Shown here: positions 54,671 through 64,000 of the stretch, piece after piece
Layout of the letters: the number at the start of each line of letters is the position of its first letter
Numbering within the stretch: position 1 is the first letter of the stretch
Assembly (NCBI GenBank): GCA_949987705.1
Contig: OX465283.1
Span: 94,475,813-94,539,812 of the forward strand
DNA length: 64,000 bases
Origin: Thereva unica
Taxonomy: Eukaryota; Arthropoda; Insecta; Diptera; Therevidae
Direction: 5' to 3'
Program-made: the position numbers and the translations under genes
Notes under the pieces: model-generated
What the model saw: only the letters and a program-made list of their open reading frames with translations
Told to the model about the DNA's origin: nothing
Database searches by the model: none

Positions 54671-55055
54671 ATAAATGGTTAAAAAAATTTTTTAAAAAAA
54701 TTCTTTTAATTAACTAAAAAATGTACTGAAAAGTAAAAAATAAAAAATATTTTAAAGAAAGCGTGAAATTTCAATTTTAATGAAAAAGTTAATTAAAAGA
54801 ATGGCGCATTTTTCATCAAAAATTGAAAATATAACTGTAAATCGCGTGAGATTTACAATAACCCTAAATTTTTTGCTTTGTTAATTTCAAATTCTAACAA
54901 AATTTTTTGATGAAAAATGCGCCATTCTTTTAATTAACTTTTTCATTAAAATTGAAATTTCACGCTTTCTTTAAAATATTTTTTATTTTTTACTTTTCAG
55001 TACATTTTTTAGTTAATTAAAAGAATTTTTTTAAAAAATTTTTTTAACCATTTAT
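54671..55055. repeat. Long palindrome (arms ~154 bp, loop ~76)
   Basis: Left arm 54671-54824 and right arm 54901-55055 are nearly perfect inverted copies containing GAAAGCGTGAAATTTCAATT and GAATGGCGCATTTTTCATC. Repeated at 57425-57810 and 59904-60290. It looks like a MITE that was captured before the higher-order amplification. Confidence 0.92.
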
Positions 55056-57424
55056 TTTATTTTCTACTTTTTAGTTTATTATATGTATTCCGCCATTTTA
55101 TGATGGCAATTCTATTAGATTTAAAATTACGTCACACAGTTTACTGTATTCATTTGATACCCATGTCGTGGGCTCGGTGGAACATAATTGCAAAAACGGC
55201 CGCCATCTCGGAACCGTCTTCTTGATTTTTTTACAAAAAGGTCAGATTGCATTTAGTACTTATACATGATGAGTTGAACTCAAGTTGAACCCAAGTCTAA
55301 CTACATGTAAACGGGAGTCGAGTTGGGTTAAGGTTGACTGAACTCGACTCAGCTCTGCTACCTGGGTTTAGTTGAAATTATGCATACGGACATGAGTTCA
55401 GTATTTGAGTAGTTGAATTTAGTTGACAGCAGCATCTCTGTGTTTGTTTGTGATTTTTTGTAACGTGTATTGCTTCTTTATTATCAACTCACCCTTAACT
55501 CAACTATTCATCTCATCATTCATACACATTAACCACCCGAACTACGAGTGTGTGCAAAATTGGAAGTTGATCGGTTATATTTTCTACTTTTTAGTCTATT
55601 ATAAGCTTTCCGCAATTTAGTGTTGGCCGCCATTTTGAATTTGGAATGACGCCACATAGCTTATTGTGTTCTACCTGTCATATCCTTTCATTTGATACCC
55701 ATGTCAGAGGGCCGCGAACCACAATTTCAAAAATCGGGCGCCATTTTGGAACCGCCATCTTGATATTTTTACAAAATGGCCAGATTGCATTGTCATCCAA
55801 ACTAAACGTGTATGCAAAATTTCAGCTCTCTCCGAAACCGGGAAGTGGGTCAAATTTAACTTCCAAGATTTGACGACAAACAGTGTAAGTGTTGGCCGCC
55901 ATTTTGAATTTGGAATGACGCCACATAGCTTATTGTGTTCTACCTGTCATATCCTTTCATTTGATACCCATGTCAGAGGGCCGCGGAGCACAATTTCAAA
56001 AATCGGGCGCCATTTTGGAACCGCCATCTTGATATTTTTACAAAATGGCCAGATTGCATTGTCATCCAAACTAAACGTGTATGCCAAATTTCAGCTCTAT
56101 CCGAAACCGGGAAGTGGGTCAAATTTAACTTCCAAGATTTGACGACAAACAGTGTAAGTGTTGGCCGCCATTTTGAATTTGGAATGACGCCACATAGCTT
56201 ATTGTGTTCTACCTATCATATCCTTTCATTTGATACCCATGTCAGAGGGCCGTGGAGCACAATTTCAAAAATCGGGCGCCATTTTGGAACCGCCATCTTG
56301 ATATTTTTACAAAATGGCCAGATTGCATTGTCACCCAAACTAAACGTGTATGCCAAATTTCAGCTCTATCCGAAACCGGGAAGTGGGTCAAATTTAACTT
56401 CCAAGATTTGACGACAAACAGTGTAAGTGTTGGCCGCCATTTTGAATTTAGAATGACGCCACATAGCTTATTGTGTTCTACCTGTCATATCCCTTCATTT
56501 GATACCCATGTCAGAGGGCCGCGGAGCACAATTTCAAAAATCGGGCGCCATTTTGGAACGGCCATCTTGATATTTTTACAAAATGGCCAGATTGCATTGT
56601 CATCCAAACTAAACGTGTATGCCAAATTTCAGCTCTATCCGAAACCGGGAAGTGGGTCAAATTTAACTTCCAAAATTTGACGACAAACAGTGCAAGTGTT
56701 GGCCGCCATTTTGAATTTAGAATGACGCCACATAGCTTATTGTGTTCTACCTGTCATATCCTTTCATTTGATACCCATGTCAGAGGGCCGCGGAGCACAA
56801 TTTCAAAAATCGGGCGCCATTTTGGAACCGCCATCATGATATTTTTACAAAATGGCCAGATTGCATTGTCATTCAAACTAAACGTGTATGCAAAATTTCA
56901 GCTCTATTCGAAACCGGGAAGTGGGTCAAATTTAACTTCCAAGATTTGACGACAAACAGTGTAAGTGTTGTCCGCCATTTTGAATTTGGAATGACGCCAC
57001 ATAGCTTATTGTGTTCTACCTGTCATATCCTTTCATTTGATACCCATTTCAAAGGGCCGCGGAACACAATTTCAAAAATCGGGCGCCATTTTGGAACCGC
57101 CATCTTGATATTTTTACAAAATGGCCAGATTGCATTGTTATCCAAACTAAACGTGTATGCAAAATTTCAGCTCTATCCGAAACCGGGAAGTGGGTCAAAT
57201 TTAACTTCCAAGATTTGACGACAAACAGTGTAAGTAAAATAAAAGCGGGCGTCATTTTGGAACCGCTATCTTGATATTTTTACAAAATGGCCAGATTGCA
57301 TTGTCATCCAAACTAAACGTGTATGCAAAATTTCTGCTCTATCCGAAACCGGGAAGTGGGTCAAATTTAACTTCCAAGATTTGACGACAAACAGTGCAAG
57401 TTAAATAAAAGAATTTAAAAAAAA
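54671..57424 (+). repeat. Megasatellite higher-order unit 1, 2754 bp
   Basis: Order: palindrome (54671-55055), linker with a TTTGATACCCATGTCGTGGG word, a GAACTCAAGTTGAAC-rich segment, a unique 200-bp block around 55423-55620, six 269-bp monomers (starting about 55620, 55889, 56158, 56427, 56696, 56965) and a partial seventh (57234). The 65-90-residue frames in each monomer are a by-product of the repeat. Confidence 0.95.
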
Positions 57425-59902
57425 ATAAATGGTTAAAAAAAATTTTTAAAAAAAATTCTTTACATTAACTAAAAAATGTACTGAAAAGTAAAAAATAAAA
57501 AATATTTTAAAGAAAGCGTGAAATTTCAATTTTAATGAAAAAGTTAATTAAAAGAATGGCGCATTTTTCATCAAAAATTGAAAATATAACTGTAAATCGC
57601 GTGAGATTTACAATAACCCTCAATTTTTTGCTTTGTTAATTTCAAATTCTAACAAAATTTTTTGATGAAAAATGCGCCATTCTTTTAATTAACTTTTCAT
57701 TAAAATTGAAATTTCACGCTTTCTTTAAAATATTTTTTATTTTTTACTTTTCAGTACATTTTTTAGTTAATGTAAAGAATTTTTTTTAAAAATTTTTTTT
57801 AACCATTTATTTTATTTTCTACTTTTTAGTTTATTATATGTATTCCGCCATTTTATGATGGCAATTCTATTAGATTTAAAATTACGTCACACAGTTTACT
57901 GTATTCATTTGATACCCATGTCGTGGGCTCGGTGGAACATAATTGCAAAAACGGCCGCCATCTCGGAACCGTCTTCTTGATTTTTTTACAAAAAGGTCAG
58001 ATTGCATTTAGTACTTATACATGATGAGTTGAACTCAAGTTGAACCCAAGTCTAACTACATGTAAACGGGAGTCGAGTTGGGTTAAGGTTGACTGAACTC
58101 GACTCAGCTCTGCTACCTGGGTTTAGTTGAAATTATGCATACGGACATGAGTTCAGTATTTGAGTAGTTGAATTTAGTTGACAGCAGCATCTCTGTGTTT
58201 GTTTGTGATTTTTTGTAACGTGTATTGCTTCTTTATTATCAACTCACCCTTAACTCAACTATTCATCTCATCATTCATACACATTAACCACCCGAACTAC
58301 GAGTGTGTGCAAAATTGGAAGTTGATCGGTTATATTTTCTACTTTTTAGTCTATTATAAGCTTTCCTCAATTTAGTGTTGGCCGCCATTTTGAATTTGGA
58401 ATGACGCCACATAGCTTATTGTGTTCTACCTGTCATATCCTTTCATTTGATACCCATGTCAGAGGGACGCGGAGCACAATTTTAAAAATCGGGCGCCATT
58501 TTGGATCCGCCATCTTGATATTTTTACAAAATGGCCAGATTGCATTGTCATCCAAACTAAACGTGTATGCAAAATTTCAGCTCTATCCGAAATCGGGAAG
58601 TGGGTCAAATTTAACTTCCAAGATTTGACGACAAACAGTGTAAGTGTTGGCCGCCATTTTGAATTTGGCATGACGCCACATAGCTTATTGTGTTCTACCT
58701 GTCATATCCTTTCATTTAATACCCATGTCAGAGGGCCGCGGAGCACAATTTCAAAAATCGGGCGCCATTTTGGAACCGCCATCTTGATATTTTTACAAAA
58801 TGGCCAGATTGCATTGTCATCCAAACTAAATGTGTATGCAAAATTTCAGCTCTATCCGAAACCGGGAAGTGGGTCAAATTTAACTTCCAAGATTTGACGA
58901 CAAACAGTGTAAGTGTTGGCCGCCATTTTGAATTTGGAATGACGCCACATAGCTTATTGTGTTCTACCTGTCATATCCTTTCATTTGATACCCATGTCAG
59001 AGGGCCGCGTAGCACAATTTCAAAAATCGGGCGCCATTTTGGAACCGCCATCTTGATATTTTTACAAAATGGCCAGATTGCATTGTCATCCAAACTAAAC
59101 GTGTATGCAAAATTTCAGCTCTATCCGAAACCGGGAAGTGGGTCAAATTTAACTTCCAAGATTTGACGACAAACAGTGCAAGTGTTGGCCGCCATTTTGA
59201 ATTTAGAATGACGCCACATAGCTTATTGTGTTCTACCTGTCATATCCTTTCATTTGATACCCATGTCAGAGGGCCGCGGAGCAAAATTTCAAAAATCGGG
59301 CGCCATTTTGGAACCGCCATCATGATATTTTTACAAAATGGCCAGATTGCATTGTCATCCAAACTAAACGTGTATGCAAAATTTCAGCTCTATCCGAAAC
59401 CGGGAAGTGGGTCAAATTTAACTTCCAAGATTTGACGACAAACAGTGTAAGTGTTGTCCGCCATTTTGAATTTGGAATGACGCCACATAGCTTATTGTGT
59501 TCTACCTGTCATATCCTTTCATTTGATACCCATTTCAAAGGGCCGCGGAGCACAATTTCAAAAATCGGGCGCCATTTTGGAACCGCCATCTTGATATTTT
59601 TACAAAATGGCCAGATTGCATTGTTAACCAAACTAAACGTGTATGCAAAATTTCAGCTCTATCCGAAACCGGGAAGTGGGTCAAATTTAACTTCCAAGAT
59701 TTGACGACAAACATTGTGAGTAAAATAAAAGCGGGCGCCATTTTGGAACCGCTATCTTGATATTTTTACAAAATGGCCAGATTGCATTGTCATCCAAACT
59801 AAACGTGTATGCAAAATTTCAGCTCTATCCTAAACCGGGAAGTGGGTCAAATTTAACTTCCAAGATTTGACGACAAACAGTGCAAGCTAAATAAAAGAAT
59901 TT
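57425..59902 (+). repeat. Megasatellite higher-order unit 2, ~2479 bp
   Basis: Same order as unit 1 with five full monomers (from about 58375, 269-bp steps) plus one partial. Nearly identical to unit 3 base for base, and about 276 bp shorter than unit 1 (one monomer fewer). Confidence 0.95.
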
Positions 59903-62383
59903 AATAAATGGTTAAAAAAAATTTTTAAAAAAAATTCTTTACATTAACTAAAAAATGTACTGAAAAGTAAAAAATAAAAAATATTTTAAAGAAAGCGTGA
60001 AATTTCAATTTTAATGAAAAAGTTAATTAAAAGAATGGCGCATTTTTCATCAAAAATTGAAAATATAACTGTAAATCGCGTGAGATTTACAATAACCCTC
60101 AATTTTTTGCTTTGTTAATTTCAAATTCTAACAAAATTTTTTGATGAAAAATGCGCCATTCTTTTAATTAACTTTTCATTAAAATTGAAATTTCACGCTT
60201 TCTTTAAAATATTTTTTATTTTTTACTTTTCAGTACATTTTTTAGTTAATGTAAAGAATTTTTTTTAAAAATTTTTTTTAACCATTTATTTTATTTTCTA
60301 CTTTTTAGTTTATTATATGTATTCCGCCATTTTATGATGGCAATTCTATTAGATTTAAAATTACGTCACACAGTTTACTGTATTCATTTGATACCCATGT
60401 CGTGGGCTCGGTGGAACATAATTGCAAAAACGGCCGCCATCTCGGAACCGTCTTCTTGATTTTTTTACAAAAAGGTCAGATTGCATTTAGTACTTATACA
60501 TGATGAGTTGAACTCAAGTTGAACCCAAGTCTAACTACATGTAAACGGGAGTCGAGTTGGGTTAAGGTTGACTGAACTCGACTCAGCTCTGCTACCTGGG
60601 TTTAGTTGAAATTATGCATACGGACATGAGTTCAGTATTTGAGTAGTTGAATTTAGTTGACAGCAGCATCTCTGTGTTTGTTTGTGATTTTTTGTAACGT
60701 GTATTGCTTCTTTATTATCAACTCACCCTTAACTCAACTATTCATCTCATCATTCATACACATTAACCACCCGAACTACGAGTGTGTGCAAAATTGGAAG
60801 TTGATCGGTTATATTTTCTACTTTTTAGTCTATTATAAGCTTTCCTCAATTTAGTGTTGGCCGCCATTTTGAATTTGGAATGACGCCACATAGCTTATTG
60901 TGTTCTACCTGTCATATCCTTTCATTTGATACCCATGTCAGAGGGACGCGGAGCACAATTTTAAAAATCGGGCGCCATTTTGGATCCGCCATCTTGATAT
61001 TTTTACAAAATGGCCAGATTGCATTGTCATCCAAACTAAACGTGTATGCAAAATTTCAGCTCTATCCGAAATCGGGAAGTGGGTCAAATTTAACTTCCAA
61101 GATTTGACGACAAACAGTGTAAGTGTTGGCCGCCATTTTGAATTTGGCATGACGCCACATAGCTTATTGTGTTCTACCTGTCATATCCTTTCATTTAATA
61201 CCCATGTCAGAGGGCCGCGGAGCACAATTTCAAAAATCGGGCGCCATTTTGGAACCGCCATCTTGATATTTTTACAAAATGGCCAGATTGCATTGTCATC
61301 CAAACTAAATGTGTATGCAAAATTTCAGCTCTATCCGAAACCGGGAAGTGGGTCAAATTTAACTTCCAAGATTTGACGACAAACAGTGTAAGTGTTGGCC
61401 GCCATTTTGAATTTGGAATGACGCCACATAGCTTATTGTGTTCTACCTGTCATATCCTTTCATTTGATACCCATGTCAGAGGGCCGCGTAGCACAATTTC
61501 AAAAATCGGGCGCCATTTTGGAACCGCCATCTTGATATTTTTACAAAATGGCCAGATTGCATTGTCATCCAAACTAAACGTGTATGCAAAATTTCAGCTC
61601 TATCCGAAACCGGGAAGTGGGTCAAATTTAACTTCCAAGATTTGACGACAAACAGTGCAAGTGTTGGCCGCCATTTTGAATTTAGAATGACGCCACATAG
61701 CTTATTGTGTTCTACCTGTCATATCCTTTCATTTGATACCCATGTCAGAGGGCCGCGGAGCAAAATTTCAAAAATCGGGCGCCATTTTGGAACCGCCATC
61801 ATGATATTTTTACAAAATGGCCAGATTGCATTGTCATCCAAACTAAACGTGTATGCAAAATTTCAGCTCTATCCGAAACCGGGAAGTGGGTCAAATTTAA
61901 CTTCCAAGATTTGACGACAAACAGTGTAAGTGTTGTCCGCCATTTTGAATTTGGAATGACGCCACATAGCTTATTGTGTTCTACCTGTCATATCCTTTCA
62001 TTTGATACCCATTTCAAAGGGCCGCGGAGCACAATTTCAAAAATCGGGCGCCATTTTGGAACCGCCATCTTGATATTTTTACAAAATGGCCAGATTGCAT
62101 TGTTAACCAAACTAAACGTGTATGCAAAATTTCAGCTCTATCCGAAACCGGGAAGTGGGTCAAATTTAACTTCCAAGATTTGACGACAAACATTGTGAGT
62201 AAAATAAAAGCGGGCGCCATTTTGGAACCGCTATCTTGATATTTTTACAAAATGGCCAGATTGCATTGTCATCCAAACTAAACGTGTATGCAAAATTTCA
62301 GCTCTATCCTAAACCGGGAAGTGGGTCAAATTTAACTTCCAAGATTTGACGACAAACAGTGCAAGCTAAATAAAAGAATTTAA
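59903..62383 (+). repeat. Megasatellite higher-order unit 3, ~2479 bp
   Basis: Palindrome 59904-60290, unique block 60657-60854, five monomers and a partial, ending at AAATAAAAGAATTTAAAAAA where a new junction sequence begins. Confidence 0.95.
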
Positions 62384-62556
62384 AAAACATGACTGCCGTG
62401 AGTACATTTTAACATTTCAGACAGCTACGAATTTTCACTAATTGAGCATTTTGTTTCATAAAAACGCACCCCACGCTTTTCTTTAAGGAATGTGTGAGAT
62501 TTTTTCCATTTTGATTTAAATGTTTATATTGTTTAAAATCTTCTTATTTTTAAATT
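62384..62556. other. Inversion junction of the megasatellite
   Basis: Novel sequence (ATGACTGCCGTGAGTACATT) followed by CACCCCACGCTTTTCTTTAA and GTGAGATTTTTTCCATTTTG, the inverted counterpart of 54590-54655. This places the turnaround point here. Confidence 0.85.
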
Positions 62557-64000
62557 CTTTTATTTAACTTACACTGTTTGTCGTCAAATCTTGGAAGTTA
62601 AATTTGACCCACTTCCCGGTTTCGGATAGAGCTGAAATTTTGCATACACGTTTAGTTTGGATGACAATGCAATCTGGCCATTTTGTAAAAATATCAAGAT
62701 GGCGGTTCCAAAATGGCGCCCGATTTTTGAAATTGTGCCACTGTTTGTCGTCAAATCTTGGAAGTTAAATTTGACCCACTTCCCGGTTTCGGATAGAGCT
62801 GAAATTTTGCATACACGTTTAGTTTGGATGACAATGCAATCTGGCCATTTTGTAAAAATATCAAGATGGCGGTTCCAAAATGGCGCCCGATTTTTGAAAT
62901 TGTGCCACTGTTTGTCGTCAAATCTTGGAAGTTAAATTTGACCCACTTCCCGGTTTCGGATAGAGCTGAAATTTTGCATACACGTTTAGTTTGGATGACA
63001 ATGCAATCTGGCCATTTTGTAAAAATATCAAGATGGCGGTTCCAAAATGGCGCCCGATTTTTGAAATTGTGCTCCGCGGCCCTCTGATATGGGTATCAAA
63101 TGAAAGGATATGACAGGTAGAACACAATAAGCTATGTGGCGTCATTCCAAATTCAAAATGGCGGCCAACACTTACACTGTTTGTCGTCAAATCTTGGAAG
63201 TTAAATTTGACCCACTTCCCGGTTTCGGATAGAGCTGAAATTTTGCATACACGTTTAGTTTGGATGACAATGCAATCTGGCCATTTTGTAAAAATATCAA
63301 GATGGCGGTTCCAAAATGGCGCCCGATTTTTGAAATTGTGCTCCGCGGCCCTCTGACATGGGTATCAAATGAAAGGATATGACAGGTAGAACGCAATAAG
63401 CTATGTGGCGTCATTCCAAATTCAAAATGGCGGCCAACACTTACACTGTTTGTCGTCAAATCTTGGAAGTTAAATTTGACCCACTTCCCGGTTTCGGATA
63501 GAGCTGAAATTTTGCATACACGTTTAGTTTGGATGACAATGCAATCTGGCCATTTTGTAAAAATATCAAGATGGCGGTTCCAAAATGGGGCCCAATTTTT
63601 GAAATTGTGCTCCGCGGCCCTCTGACATGGGTATCAAATGAAAGGATATGACAGGTAGAACACAATAAGCTATGTGGCGTCATTCCAAATTCAAAATGGC
63701 GGCCAACACTAAATTGCGGAAAGCTTATAATAGACTAAAAAGTAGAAAATATAACCGATCAACTTCCAATTTTGCACACACTCGTAGTTCGGGTGGTTAA
63801 TGTGTATGAATGATGAGATGAATAGTTGAGTTAAGGGTGAGTTGATAATAAAGAAGCAATACACGTTACAAAAAATCACAAACAAACACAGAGATGCTGT
63901 TGTCAACTAAATTCAACTACTCAAATACTGAACTCATGTCCGTATGCATAATTTCAACTAAACCCAGGTAGCAGAGCTGAGTCGAGTTCAGTCAACCTTA
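62557..64000 (-). repeat. Inverted arm of the megasatellite, continues past the window
   Basis: Starts with tandem 167-bp truncated monomers (62570-63070; unit ACTGTTTGTCGTCAAATCTT), then three 269-bp monomers in reverse orientation (62918-63690), then the unique block in reverse (63709-63906) and part of the GAACTCAAGTTG segment to the edge. Confidence 0.95.

Noticed and set aside
55646..63683. A series of 75-90-codon open frames, one per 269-bp monomer, nearly identical in sequence
   Set aside because: The frames follow from the repeat: 269 is not a multiple of three, each frame ends in the next monomer's start, the protein has no recognisable domain, and the antisense strand is equally open in places. 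Conservation is that of the satellite DNA.

Overview
This window is a piece of a large, AT-rich, repeat-dominated insect genome. The evidence is one spliced host gene with short GT-AG introns in a sea of insect-type transposable elements: errantivirus-like env, BEL/Pao, short-LTR Ty3/Gypsy of the Mag type, Jockey-type LINEs, a Penelope-like element, a Helentron, hAT elements, tRNA-derived SINEs and satellites. The order of insect cannot be fixed from the sequence alone. No bacterial-style features (operons, CRISPR arrays, rRNA) are present.

Layout: 1-325 is a broken hAT transposase cut by a 108-bp satellite (327-2345). 2.6-4.1 kb is a terminal-inverted-repeat (TIR) element, 4.6-5.0 kb an old fold-back, and 5.55-6.47 kb the 3' end of a LINE. 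7.4-12.3 kb is a pile-up of three LINE pieces with a 425-bp MITE inside one of them. 12.3-13.8 kb is the 3' end of an errantivirus-like element (internally duplicated env plus LTR-like sequence). 14.9-20.2 kb holds the only recognisable host gene, eight exons of an ABCG half-transporter whose ATPase motifs are all degenerate. Its intron 7 is swollen by nested insertions, including a Penelope-like GIY-YIG fragment flanked by roughly 400-bp inverted repeats that carry a hammerhead-ribozyme-like core. 20.9-26.7 kb holds a Gypsy LTR remnant, microsatellites, a 124-bp tandem array and several TIR/hAT elements, two with 8-bp target-site duplications. 27.0-30.7 kb is a Ty3/Gypsy element on the minus strand, broken by a LINE insertion. 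31.6-35.5 kb is a BEL/Pao element broken by a 1.1-kb inverted-repeat element. 36-42 kb holds further TIR elements and a pol remnant.

42.3-52.1 kb is a readable insertion stack: a tRNA-derived SINE is split by a 7.8-kb LTR retrotransposon (114-bp LTRs, 5-bp duplication CCCAC), which is split by a LINE, which is split by a Helentron 3' part (helicase plus endonuclease). The same SINE is split again near its 3' end by a 1.5-kb hAT element. 52.9-53.4 kb is a second Helentron 3' end on the other strand. 53.7 kb to the window end is a complex megasatellite: 2.48-2.75-kb higher-order units, each with a roughly 385-bp palindrome and five or six 269-bp monomers, which turns around at about 62.4-62.56 kb and continues inverted to the edge.

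Functionally the window is an archive of element-on-element insertion. The SINE appears to share its 3' tail, including a stem-loop conserved in shape but not in sequence, with a LINE present in the same window, which suggests a SINE/LINE mobilisation pair. Several unrelated-looking satellites share one 20-nt word (CCTTTCATTTGATACCCATG and near variants), which suggests a common repeat ancestry.
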